Assembly: GCA_947685225.1 (NCBI GenBank)
Contig: CANTUV010000026.1
Location: 51,607,501-51,671,500 of the forward strand
Reading direction: 5' to 3'
Source: Garcia nutans
Lineage: Eukaryota; Streptophyta; Magnoliopsida; Malpighiales; Euphorbiaceae
DNA length: 64,000 bases
Of this stretch, positions 9,430 to 21,706 are shown one piece after another; the first letter of the stretch is position 1; the number at the start of each line of letters is the position of its first letter. The position numbers and the translations under genes were made by a program. A model generated the notes under the pieces. The model was given only the letters and a program-made list of their open reading frames with translations, made no database searches and was not told the DNA's origin.

Positions 9430-12300
9430 AATATCTTGGATGCCAAAAAAATGAATGAAGCAAAAATTACATTAAAAAGATTGCTAACAATAATTTGCAT
9501 ATCATTACAATATCAATCCAAAATGTTAACTATCTGAATTTCTATGTTTTTCCAAGTTTAACACTGTCTAAAGTTAAATACAACAAAAATGATATTTCCT
9601 TAAATAATGAGCTAAACAATCATCAATTAATGACAGGTATACAAATTTGATTGGTCCCAAAATAAAGAAAGAAAAGGACCCATTTGCGTAGAGCAGAGCT
9701 TGCACTTTGCTGACTTTTCTATTTTATATTATTTCTTTAATTATTTGTTTCTTGCACTCTCTTTATTTCATCTTTCTCGCCTCTCTCTTTCGCTGATCCT
9801 TTTATTATATGATCTAATGTTTCTAATACAAAATCTTTTTGGCAGTAAATTACAATTGATGTGAGGACCATAGCACTAAAGAATTGAAAATCATTCAACT
9901 TGAGAAAAAAAATCCCCAATTGTTCTTTAATACAATCTACCGGGGACGTCTTATTCTTTTACCCATTTGGGCTATTGTTAATTTGATATTACCAACAATA
10001 ATCATTGTCACTCAAGCCAATCTAATTGCTTGGAACGACACCTATAAAAGAAGATGAACATTGATAAATTAGTTGAAAGGGAAAGATACCTCCATGACTG
10101 GGGCCATAATAATCCAGACAACCATTTGCTTTTTACATTTCTAATGTGAGAAGACAACAATGGCTTATAACATAAATAAGCAGGTTGATAAATCCACTTG
10201 GGCAACTAAAAAAAAACACCCAAAGCTCCAAAAATCTCTGTACAAATCAACAATAAATTTGATGCCTTTGTATTTATTCTCAAAGCAAGCTAGAATTCAG
10301 CTAGCATTCCATCAGAAAAATACTAGTCGATGGTAGCAACCACTAGATCACTCAATGCACCTGTGATCCAATTAATATTGTTTTAAGAAAAGAAATGGAG
10401 AGAGATCAAATTGGCTATTCAATTGGAACAAGCTACGTATATAAGAATTTGTTACCCAAATAAAAATAACTGTTTAAAAAAAATAGTCAAACAAATATCA
10501 AAGATGAAAAGAGAAGCTAGATAGACATTTATACGGAGAAGAAGATGACAACGATGATGGTTTTAATTTGAAAGAGAAGAGTAGAAAGAAAAGGTAGCAA
10601 AAAACTAGCAAAAAACTATCATATTTTTGTAAAATTAAAAGATAAAAAAGAATAAAAGTGAAAAATTAAAAAGTTAAAAGTGAAAAAGAAAAAATGTAAA
10701 AATAAAATTGAAAATGAAGTTTAAAAAACAGTACATGATATAATTTTCTCTTTTAATTATTTCTTTTTAAACTAAATCAGATTAATTGTCGAATTAATTC
10801 AGGTGTCGAATTAATTCAGGTTTAACCAATTTATTAATTATTAAATTGATTCAGGTTTAACCGGTTTGCTTATTATTTATTAAAAATATATTCACTATAT
10901 TTTAAATAAATAGACTTTCTACTCATTTCACAAAGATTAAAAAAATAATTAATTTTATTAAAAATATATATTTTTATATATTTTTCATATTAAAATAAAT
11001 AATATTAAATAATAATATTATTAAATATACCCACTAATTTATTAAAATACTAAATTAACTATAATTTATGGCGGATAAAAAAAGTGAATCAATTTATAAT
11101 TGGGCACGGAGATGATACTTATTATGATTTTTTGAAGTAAAATAAGGCTAAAATTCATTTAGTGATAGATTCAATATATAAAACAAAGAAACAAAATGAC
11201 GTTTTTATCAAAAAAAAAAAAAAGAAAAAGAAAAAGACTCACGCTCTTCAACAGATTTTACAGGGTTGCAGTTATGCCTCTAGAATGATTTTGTGGGAGT
11301 TTTTTTTTTCCCAAAAAAATCCGTATTTAGTTTATACGATTTTTACCTTCTCTGTACATAAAAAAATAAAAATAAAAATAAAACATATAAGGAAAACTTT
11401 TAAATTCATAATTACAGGAATTAACTCAATTAAATATGGTTCAAAAAAAAACTCAATGAAATGCTTATAAAATTTGAAAATAAAATAATAAAGAAAGAAT
11501 AACTACTGAAAAAAATATTTATTTAATCATTGTTATGGTAACATTTCATATAATGGAAGAAAAAAAAAGAATCCATATTCTATTTATATAAATAAATAAA
11601 TTGTTTCGATTAATTTTTTTTAACATTATTTTCAATGATGCTCTTTATCTTAAAAAGCAATTTATATATATAATTTTTTAAGAGTTTTTTAATAAAATTT
11701 TAAATATACACATAGTGTAAATTTTTTTAAGTGCAATGACTTGTTAATTAATTAGGTGAGAACATTAATAAATAATATGCATATAAAATTGTAAAATTTA
11801 TTTATTAAATTTAAAATAAATAATAAAATAAAATTGGCTCTCAGAATATGAAAAACTAAATTCATTTTAAATAATAAAAAACTCCATTTAAATTTAAACT
11901 CTTTTTTTATATTGAGGATTTAATAAGATTTTGGGTATATAGTTGGTTAATATATTGCTATAATTCAAATCGGATTATCATTGTACGATTTTTTATTTAA
12001 TTGGTCAGACCAATTAATTTGGTGTAATACTGTAATTCTAACAAGTATTTAGCGTCTTAAAAGATTTAACAAAAATGGTTACTGATTCAAGTACCATACT
12101 GCATCAAATTTTTACAATTTGCCAGGAGAATTGTGTTCACTCACACCCAAAGCTCCAAACTCAACTTCAATCATCGGAGATCCTACAAATGAACCAAGCG
12201 AATTATGCAAATTAATTCAGTCAATGCCCACTAAAATTTCATTGAAAATAAATTCACAACAGCTAAAACAAATCGCACAGCAGCAGTAAAACAAAGTTCT
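9430..12300. other. AT-rich intergenic stretch, no gene recognised
   Basis: No convincing exon or RNA gene. The phrase CACCCAAAGCTCCAAA occurs near 10216 and again near 12146, hinting at fragments of a shared repeat. The rest is low-complexity A/T runs. Confidence 0.45.
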
Positions 12301-12305
12301 ACTTC

Positions 12306-12752
12306 TATATCCCTATATAAATAAAATCATATCCCTAATAACTTGTTCATCTCCCAAAAGTCTAAAAACAACTTATACAAATATTTACATGTTATTTACC
12401 TTAATAATAATAATAATAATAATAATAACTTATACAAATATTTACATGTTATTTCCCTTAATAATAATAATAAAGACAAAAAAATAAACAATACAATTTA
12501 TTGCAGACAAAAAATAGAAATTAAATAAATTATTATTTTTCAAATTAAATAAATTAATAACAATTAAGACAAAAAAATAAACAATACAATTTATTACAGA
12601 CAAAAAATAAAAATTAAATAAATTATTATTTTTAATTTATTATTTTTTTATTAAGAAAAATAATATGTAAATATTTGTATAAGTTGTTTTTAGATTTTTG
12701 GGAGATGAACATGTTATTAGGGATATGATTTTATTTGTATAGGGATATATAT
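12306..12752. repeat. Foldback: inverted repeat with arms of about 95 bp
   Basis: The left arm (about 12306-12400, ATCATATCCCTAATAA ... ACTTATACAAATATTTACAT) returns as its reverse complement at about 12652-12752 (ATGTAAATATTTGTATAAGT ... TTATTAGGGATATGAT). The 250-base centre holds an AAT microsatellite and a direct repeat of about 66 bp (AAACAATACAATTTATT) near 12473-12540 and 12567-12632. A third partial arm copy follows at about 12765-12815. The structure resembles a foldback transposon or MITE; no flanking target duplication was recognised. Confidence 0.75.
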
Positions 12753-12815
12753 GATTTTATTAAGGAAAATAACACGTAAATATTTGTATAAAATGTTATT
12801 AAGGGATATGATTTT

Positions 12816-13555
12816 ATGTGAGATATTTTTATTTATTATGCTAAATTAATAAATTTTTTGCAGAGAAAATAATTCATTACAATGTTAATTAAATTATATT
12901 ATGCGTATAATTTCACTTATTTATAATTGACTTTAATAGTATTATTTTAATTTAATTTTACTCAATGGTGTATGATTTTAATATAGATAATTCATTTTCA
13001 AATGAAATTTAAAAAAAAATAGTAAACTGCAACTCATAATTGCAGTTTGCTTATTTAAAAAAAATTAACTAAATAGCAACTTACAATTTGTTTATTTGAA
13101 AAAAAAATTATAAATTATCTATATTAAAAAAAATTAAACAAATTGCAATTTATAGTTGCGGCTTGTTTATTTGAAAAAAATTAATAAACCATAACTATAA
13201 GTTGTAATTTATTTATCTAAAGAAATAAAAAAGTTAAAACTGAAAATTTAAATTTTGATTTAATTAAATTGAAATTTACACTTTCAATTTTAATTTTTAA
13301 CTTTTACATTTTTATAAATATGGAAGTAAATTTTATATTTTGGTAAGTATATGGGATTGCTCCCTATTTTGATAAAAATCTCCCAAAAAGGCACATTATA
13401 AGAAAATTAAATGCTCCAATATTGAAAAAAATGAAAATAAAAACGAATACCTGGAGAGTGAGAAGGGTCATAGATTGAGAATGCTGCATAAGAATTGCGT
13501 TGTTGATAAAAACCAATAGCCATTGAAGTAATCCCATATGACAAAGCAACAGATA
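12816..13555. repeat. AT-rich stretch with degenerate repeats of about 60 bp
   Basis: Between about 13020 and 13215, CAACTNATAATTGCAGTTTG-like and TTGTTTATTTGAAAAAAA-like blocks recur three to four times with divergence. No gene was recognised. Confidence 0.5.
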
Positions 13556-13559
13556 AATT

Positions 13560-13874
13560 ACATACCCATTACCATATTATCAACAAGTTACAAAATCAAC
13601 ATTCAAATGTAAAAAATTAATCTTTCAACTTCCATTGTTAAAAATAGTGAAACTGAATCGATGCAAAACAAAAGAACCTTAAAAAAAGGGAGTAGTTTCT
13701 ATAAAATAACATACCCATGTTATCATCAAGTTACAACATCAACACTCAAATATAAAAAATCAATCTTTCATCAACACTCAAATATAAAAAATCAATCTTT
13801 CAACTTCGAGTGTTAAGATTAAACTTTGAATCAATGCGAAAACAAAAGAACCTTAAAAGAGGAGTAGTTTCTGT
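13560..13874. repeat. Tandem duplication of about 150 bp with a nested repeat
   Basis: Copies at about 13560-13709 and 13710-13874 both run from ATACCCAT through CAAAAGAACCTTAAAA to GGAGTAGTTTCT. The second copy contains an internal repeat of about 34 bp built on CATCAACACTCAAATAT, so two rounds of duplication are visible. Confidence 0.75.
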
Positions 13875-16215
13875 ATCGCTTCGATTCAACTCAACACTAT
13901 CAGTCTCTCTGGCAGCCAGTTCAACTCAGTCACATCATCAAATCATAACAAATTCCAATCGATTCCCTTAAAATCACATAAAAAATAACCTGCATCAGAA
14001 TTGGAAATTAAATAACCTGAAAATAAAATCATTAAAAAAACAAATAAAAGTACCTGAAAACTGATTGGCAATTACAATTAAATTACAAAGCAAAAACCCA
14101 ATTCAAGAAAACGGATGGCATAGTGCAAAGTGCAACAATAGCTTACATTGAATTCAAATGGCAGTCTAAAAAGAAAAATAGGAAGAGAAATGAATATCTA
14201 GCCTAAGCGATCTAACAACACATCATTTACCATCACACTTTCAAAAGAAAAATGAGCAACCAATTATATTTAAGAAAAGGAAGGGAATCATTTATCTCAT
14301 AAGTAACATAAAACTAAGTTGAAAATGTCTATGACTGTTGGATTAGCTAATTTCATATACATATTATGGCTGTTTACATCAGCGCATAAGACATACCAAA
14401 AATATAAAATTAAAATATATAGTCTAAGACTAAAGTTACGTGACTTTCATAAACTCTACCCTTCTTTTTTTTTTTTCTTCTTAGTGAGTTACGTGACTTT
14501 CATAAAATATAAAATTATTGCCAGTTTATTAATGGGCAACGGTCTTTTATATATAGCAACGAATATAATACTGGAAAAAATTATTCTATCCGAATTTAAA
14601 TTCGTTTAAATTTTAAATTATCTAAATCTGTTTAAACATAATTATATTTATACCCGTATCAATCACAAACTCGTTTAATACTATCCGTTTATTATTTAAA
14701 CTCATTTAATTATCCGTTTAAATATAAAAAATTTAAAATATTATAAAATTTAAAATATAGCTTATAATTTTTTTAATTAAATAATTATAAATAAAATTTT
14801 AATATTAACATGATTTAATTAAAAATAATTTCATACCACATAATTTTATAATTAAAATAAAATATAATAAATATATAATTAAAATTTTAATAAAATATAT
14901 AATTAATAAATAATCGGGTTCAAATAATGAATATCTAATGATCGATCTCCTAATCCGATCCGAATTCATTATGGGTTATAAAAATATTATTCATACATCG
15001 CTAAATTCGTTTATAAACTACTTATATCTTATATAAATGGATCGAACACCCGCTGTTCTCCCTAATCTCGTTCATTTTTCATTGCTTTTCTTTCTAACCT
15101 ATTTCTTGATTTTTGTTTTTTTTGTTTTGTGTATTTTTTATTAAACTGTCTTCAAAATAATTTTTAAATTAATATCGATATAAAATTTAATATTTATTCT
15201 TATTTTTATATGTTTTTATCTTTAAAATAAAATTAAATAAAATTTAAATTTTTATTATGAAATTTTGTCATTCATTATTTAAAAATTTTATGTTCTCTTT
15301 AAATTGAGATTTGTCATTATCTAATGAAAGTTTATTCTTTTCAAGTAAATAAAATGTCCTTCTCGTATGATAAATTATTTAACATGTTTATATAAAATCA
15401 CAGATGAAATAAGTATTTAGTTAAAAATTAAATATTCGCTGTATATTATTATTATTTATATTGAGAAAATATAAAAAATTTAATAATTTTATTAATTATG
15501 TATACTTATTATCTATTCTACATATGCACTTTTTAAGTTTTTAATAATAATTTATTTTGTATTAAAAGAAGTTATGTGACTTTAGATAAATTAGTATATA
15601 TAAAGCTTATTCCAAATCTTTTTTATATTTTTTGAATGCGAAATTTCCCATCATTTAAACTATTTAAACTCTCAAAGAACAGTTAAAAATAATTTTTAAA
15701 AACCAAATTTCTACTTCAAATATTTCTTTTGCAATTCAAGACAAGTTAAAATTAATAGATATTTTACCATCAGGTAATAATATAAAATTTGACATTCTTC
15801 TCTTTTTATTTTAAGTGTTGTATAAGAAAAAAAAAGTTTATTTTATTTTAGATATCGCTTTTAAAATTTAAAAGAGTATTAATTAAAAATTTTTAATATT
15901 ATCTCTAATTAAACCCATTATTCAATAAAAAAGAATAAATAGAATAAGAATTTGAAAATGATATTTCGGTAAATTATAATAAAATTTTTATAAAATTTAT
16001 AATAGCTAATGATTTTTATAATTTATGTACATTATTCTTATATGATACTTGAAATGAAACGAAAAAAGTATAAAAATTTAACTAATTATGAAAATTTTCA
16101 AGAATACATTTTAAGCTTTACAACAAAAGAGTTACGGAGGTTGAATTGAATTTTATTTATATGATTAAAAGAGTAGACTTCACGGAGAAAAACCTAAAAA
16201 AGTATCCCAAAAGTC
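13875..16215. other. AT-rich intergenic stretch, no gene seen
   Basis: Very AT-rich. Near 14590-15010 there are repeated short phrases (CGTTTAAAT, TATCCGTTTA, ATCCGATCCGAATTCATTA) of the kind seen in old MITEs or retroelement ends, but no defined termini. No coding frame was recognised. Confidence 0.4.
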
Positions 16216-16227
16216 TTCAAGCAATCC

Positions 16228-16651
16228 AACGGATCATATTAAACAGAATACTCCCACTGCCAACCTAAATAATTAAGCCCTAAATCAGATAAAACGTATC
16301 TTTCCTCCGAACACAATCTTAAACTTCGACCAAAATTTTAACAATCCAACGGTCCAAAAAATCGGCGAAGCTTGCTGTCCCGTCCCACACAACCTAAAAC
16401 TAGTTCGACATTTAATTTAATGCATTTGGGCTTTTAGAAGTTTTCTGCCGTTTGAGGTTCAAACTTTAGTTCCTAATCTTAACCTGAACCGTTAAACCGC
16501 CGTCAACTATTAGGGGTTTCAGATCGTCACAAGAGGGCAAAAACTCTATAACGGCCATTAACGGAGAGGTCGGTGCTAATATATTCGTTACATATAAAAT
16601 CTACTCTCTTCTATTTTATTATTCTCTCTCTCTCTTTCTGAGTTTCAACGG
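16228..16651 (+). promoter_or_regulatory. MYB3R gene promoter: AACGG cluster and TATA box
   Basis: AACGG, the MSA core, occurs at 16228-16232, 16348-16352, 16550-16554, 16560-16564 and 16647-16651, and as its complement at 16489-16493. The second sits in TCCAACGGTCC, ten of eleven bases of the full MSA consensus. A TATA box (TATAAA) lies at 16593-16598, followed by a CT-rich leader. Self-regulation by MYB3R proteins is inference. Confidence 0.5.
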
Positions 16652-16767
16652 GCGAGGATTTTTCGAAACTAAAGCACTTTTATTTTTGTGTTTTCTTTGC
16701 AGAGAAACGTTTCGTTTTCATCTCTCTTTGCCTGTAAAAAAGGGTCAGTTTCTTTGTCTCTCTATCA

Positions 16768-19391
16768 ATGAGCTCCACTTTGATTCCCGCCACTTCTGAG
16801 GTCAGCTCCTTTTTTACTTTCCCTCAATTGTATAGTTTGTTTTGGTTTTCAAAGTTGCTTTCTTTTTATTTTTTTATTTGTATCTTCAGTTTCTGATCAT
16901 CTAATATGTATTTGCTTGAGGTTTATGTAGCTCTGATTTGGTATAATATTTCGTTTTTGTTAATTGAAAACCCTAGAATTTGATGAATTTTTGGCTTTTT
17001 ATTGATTTTTTTTATCTAACTACTGACTGCTAAGATCTGGGTTTCCTTCTTATCTATATTTGACGAAGTGAAATTGATTTTATTGGTTATTTTTGTCTTG
17101 AGGGTTAAGATCAGTCTCGGCTCAAGGTTTATGTTTTCTGTTTTATTTGTTTGTATGATTTAAGTATCAGTATTTATTTGTTGAGTTTATGCTTTCTGTT
17201 TTATTGTATGAGTAACACTGTTTATTTTTGGAAATTTCGGTTTTTAGAGATGTTAATAGAAGAAAGGAGATGGATGAGGTCAAGATAGAGGAGTGCTGCC
17301 TTGAAAATAAGCAATTAATTGCGGCTTTAAGCTCCTCTCTATCTGAAGGAAGTGGCAGTGCTATTCTCAAGTCCCCAGGAGTATCTAGTCCAGCTACAGC
17401 TTCACCAACTCATAATAGGTTGCCATAGAAACTCCTTTTTATCTTTGTTTTCGCAATCTATGATTATATTTATTTTTGTTTACTCTCATTTAGTAATTTT
17501 TATGAGCCTTGCCTTGCATGGGATTTGGATGCTTTAGGCTTGCATTTTATTGAATATGCCTTGCATGTGAAATTTTAAACGATTTTTCCAAATGATGAAT
17601 TGAGAAGCTGGGTTTGTAGGAGAACCACTGGGCCAATCAGACGAGCAAAAGGTGGCTGGACTCCAGAGGAGGTATGTGTTTCTTGGACTCATCTTAATTC
17701 ACCCGTGCACCATTCAAATAGGTAAAATGATTGCTTATATGTGTGTGTGTGTGTGTGAGTATGCGTCTGTTTGCTTATTGTTTATATATATATTGCTTAT
17801 ATATATATATTTTCTTTGAAGTCGCAGTTCTTCAAGTTGCCTGTTGTATCTAATCTAGAACAGCATGACATTTTTTCCAATTTAGGCCTACGTCTTTAGA
17901 ACAAAATGGGCTGCTAAAATCCTTCACTTGCTCCCATTTCATCCTCTGTCTACTACTTGCTTTCTTTTTTTTTATTTAATTTAATTTTTTTTTACTTCTT
18001 CAATATGAACCTTCCATAACAGTACCTCAATGGTGCCTCTTCTACCTTCCACAAATGTGTTCATTCTTTATATAGTCCATCCTTGCATTTTGACATATCC
18101 ATATTAGATTCCATGTTAATGTTAACTGGCCTTGCAATTAAAATAGAGTATTGACTTGTACATGTGGATGTGCAATTAGCCACGCTTTCACAGAGCTGAT
18201 ACTTTTACTTAAATATTCATGTCTCAGTTACCTTTTGTTATCTGGTTTTCTCTAAAATATTTGTCCGACATCTTCAATATTTTACAGGATGAAACATTAA
18301 GAAATGCTGTTGCTGCTTTTAAGGGGAAAAGTTGGAAGAAAATAGGCAACTCTCTGCCTCATTGTTAAAACTGCTTTAGCATGCCAAGATACATGACACG
18401 TTTCTTGGAATATATTGCACTATTTTGTGTTACTGCATGTTTAATTGTATTTACTGAGTGATAATGATGTGCTTACTTGAGCTAGATGAATCATGAAATG
18501 CGGGGATCATAAAAAGGCATATTGTAAAGCATAGCTAAGAAAATCCAGAAACTCGCCTCGCAAAATTATTGATGCACTGGATGGTTTTTGTCCATCAATG
18601 TTTTTTCGCATAGGAGATCACATCTTTACTTTTGCAAAGGGAGGACACCTTTACTATGTGTATAAGATGCTGATATTGCTCCTCCTAAGTTTATATGGAT
18701 TGAGTGTATATTGTCTCATGTGACAAAGACAATGCCAATGATGTTGATATAAGGAATTGATCAATTTCCCAGAGGTTTTTGTGATCAAATATTCCGGGAA
18801 CAGAATAATACCATGCTGCAGAGAATGTAGCCTGTTTTTGGAGTATACAGTGATTAATTCCTCAGTAATGGTCAATTATTAAAGATTTTGTAGCACAACA
18901 AAATATATAGATGGGCAGTATTAATTTGGAAAATTCAATGTTGTTTGTTTGCAGATATTTTCATTTTGAATACTATAAGTGGTCTTACATATAAATTATA
19001 TCTGTATGTTTGCAGCTGAATTTTTTCCAGATAGATCAGAAGTGCAATGTCTACATCGATGGCAGAAGGTTCTTAATCCTGATCTTGTTAAAGGACCATG
19101 GACTCAAGAGGTTGGACAGTGCAATTTTTCTGTGACTATTTCTTGAAGGCTACAATTCATGCAATTATTCTTTCTCATTTCTGACCAAATTCAAGCAGTG
19201 ATATTTTTTTCTTTTATTTCTGTAGGAGGATGATAAAATTACTGAACTTGTAGCAAAATACGGTCCCACAAAATGGTCTGTCATAGCAAAGTCTTTGCCT
19301 GGTCGCATAGGGAAACAATGCCGAGAGAGGTATAAGTGAAGATGATTCTGGGTTGATTTGAACAAATTACTTCCTTGATGATTGATGCATT

Positions 19392-19427
<36 letters not shown>

Positions 19428-21706
19428 TACAAACCAACAAATAAACCCCCAACCAGCAAATTAAAAAAGTGACACATTCCATTCAGCATGGGTCTTTCTC
19501 CACTTGATTTGGGAAATTATGGTATTAGTACTCATGAAAATTCTGTAGCTGATCATATAATCCCTTGCATCATTTTTTTCACACATGCTGGCGTATAGGT
19601 CCTTTTTATTTTTCACATTAAGTTAAAGCACCATGAAGGGCAATTGAATTGATGATTTATTTATGTACTTGTGAAAAAATTGTTTCAAATATTTCTAGGT
19701 GGCACAATCATTTGAATCCTGATATAAAAAAGGATGCCTGGACATTAGAAGAGGAGTTGGCACTCATGAATGCCCATCAAATACATGGCAACAAATGGGC
19801 TGAAATAGCTAAGGTTTTACCTGGAAGGTATTCATTCATGCTTAATCTTTAAATAATGTGAGGGAAGCCTAACGTTTATATGGAATTGACATATAAGTTT
19901 TTACTTGGAAAAGCATTTGTCAAGTTCATGTACTTTTGATCTTCATTTTCCTTTTTAGTTTGCTGAAGTCAGTAAAATCTATTTGTTGAAGTGTGGATAG
20001 CAAAAGTGTTTTGGGTTATATGAAATCAAATGGTTACTGTGTCTCATCTGCAGAATATGCTTTTTCTTGCATAGGAATATGCTAAAGATTCTCAAATGCA
20101 AATTTACAATTTTTCTATCATATTGTATGAGGAATTTTTGTAATATATGTGTGTGAATTTTTATTTGATTTCATTCATATTTAAAATGTTGTCATTTTTG
20201 TTTTTCACTTAATTTTGTATGGATGGGCTCCAGTAGGAACAAAATCTTTTTATTTTATTTCAATGGTGTATTATAGTTGCTGTAGCCTGTAATTTGGGAT
20301 TAGGCCCTATATTGAAGCAATGACAAACAAAACTTTGTTTTAGAACATAAAGTGATCATTGCTAAATTTACTACATTTGCAGTTTCCTTAGCCCTCCTCA
20401 TTAAACAGAATGAAGTCTTATCAAGCGACTTGTATTTTGCCCCACAATTTAGGTCACAGGTCTTTTGGCCCCTGATCCCTCATGCAAGGAGGAAGGCATC
20501 AATGTGATACCTGATAGTGGGGTGGGAAGGGGGATGGGGAGCAGTGTCATGGAAATTTTATTTCAAGAGAAGCTAACTACTGCATTTTATTTCAAGATAA
20601 ACCTTGAATTTGACTCAAAACTTTGTTTACACAGGACTGATAACTCTATAAAGAATCACTGGAATAGTTCCTTGAAGAAAAAATTAGATTTCTATTTAGC
20701 TACAGGAAAACTTCCTCCATTTGTGAAGAGTGATATCAATTTTTCTTCTCGAAAACTTCCTTCAATTGTGAAAAATGATATCCAAAATGGAAATAAAGAT
20801 ATGAATAAGCCTGATATCACCAAAACAAGTGAAGAAGCGGATTTAACCACTCAGACTTCATCAGGAACTACTGATGCATGTAATCTAGAAGAAGATGGCA
20901 AGGATCAGTTGGAGTCATCAGCTCCTATGCGAGATATGGCAGCTTCATCAAGTGTCGTACCGAATGAATCTGCTGATTCTGAAGGTGTAGAATGTAAACC
21001 ACAGTCATTTATTGCAGATCTTAGTTGCTGTAATTCAGAGTCACTACGAAAATGTGAGAATTGTGGGATCAACTGTGAAATTGGTAAAGGCAAAGTTGTT
21101 GGGTCTCAATATGGTTCTTTGTATTATGAACCACCAGAATTAGAGGCTTTTACACGGATTGATTTGGATCTTTCAGTTATGTATCATGTGCAACAAGAGT
21201 ACAGTTCTAGCCCAATTTCTTCTTCTATTAGTTTTTTCACTCCACCTTGCGTGAAGAGTGGTCATTTAACTGCCCAAAGCCCTGAATCTATATTAAGAAT
21301 TGCTGCTAAGAGCTATCCTAATACTCCATCCATATTTCGGAAGAGAAAGGCAGAAAGTCAAGCACACCTGCTTCCTGGTAAAATCAGGAAAGAAGGTCAG
21401 GGATCTGTTGGTGACAGGGCAAAGAAAACTGAGAGAACTTCAGAAAAGACTGAAGATGGAAGTTTGTGTGACAGTCCTTGTCCAGATAATAGCCCCATTG
21501 GATCTAGTGGTAAAGCTTTTAACGCATCTCCACCATACAGGTTGAAATCCAAACGAACTGCTGTTTTCAAATCTGTAGAGAGGCAACTGGAATTTTCTTT
21601 TGAAAAGGACAGATGTGACAATGCCAAACCTGTGGGATTATCTGCAAATGGGAGCCCTCTTGTTACCGAAGATTGTTCCCATGCAACAAAGATGGGAGTG
21701 ACCTAG
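16768..21706 (+). CDS. MYB3R: Three-repeat MYB (R1R2R3) transcription factor
   Basis: Main coding exons 17270-17418, 17620-17671, 18288-18345, 19016-19110, 19226-19329, 19699-19827 and 20635-21706 keep frame and give 552 residues. R1 (about 62-110, GGWTPEEDETL, KKIAEFFPDRSEVQCLHRW), R2 (about 113-162, GPWTQEEDDKI, WSVIAKSLPGRIGKQCRERW) and R3 (about 165-213, DAWTLEEELAL, WAEIAKVLPGRTDNSIKNHW) make a complete MYB3R DNA-binding domain. The C-terminal half keeps family motifs YYEPPELE, SPESILRIAAKSYPNTPS and LKSKRTAVFKSVERQLEFSF. MYB3Rs bind MSA elements and control G2/M genes in the nucleus, as activators or repressors. The intron after residue 86 starts with GC. An upstream exon ending at 16800 has an ATG at 16768 (MSSTLIPATSE) whose frame links to the main frame only with weak acceptors at 17266 or 17269, so the exact N-terminus is open. 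Confidence 0.9.
18346..19015 (+). other. GC-AG intron in MYB3R
   Basis: The junction AATAG|GCAACT ... TTTGCAG|CTGAA is the one that keeps the R1 repeat in frame (KKI-A-EFF). The donor is GC, with the strong flanking match AG|GCAA that GC donors usually need. Reading through the donor gives a stop after eight more codons (GNSLPHC region), so unspliced RNA would encode a truncated R1-only fragment. Confidence 0.85.
19393..19427 (+). repeat. Run of 35 cytosines in a MYB3R intron
   Basis: An uninterrupted C35 tract lies 64 bases after the donor of the intron between the R2 exons. Nothing else in this AT-rich window resembles it. Confidence 0.95.

Noticed and set aside
20465..20634. In-frame extension upstream of the last MYB3R exon, with an ATG at 20465
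   Set aside because: The frame before 20635 is intron: the acceptor ACACAG joins R3 exactly (LPGR-TDNSIKNHW), and the upstream codons match no MYB sequence.
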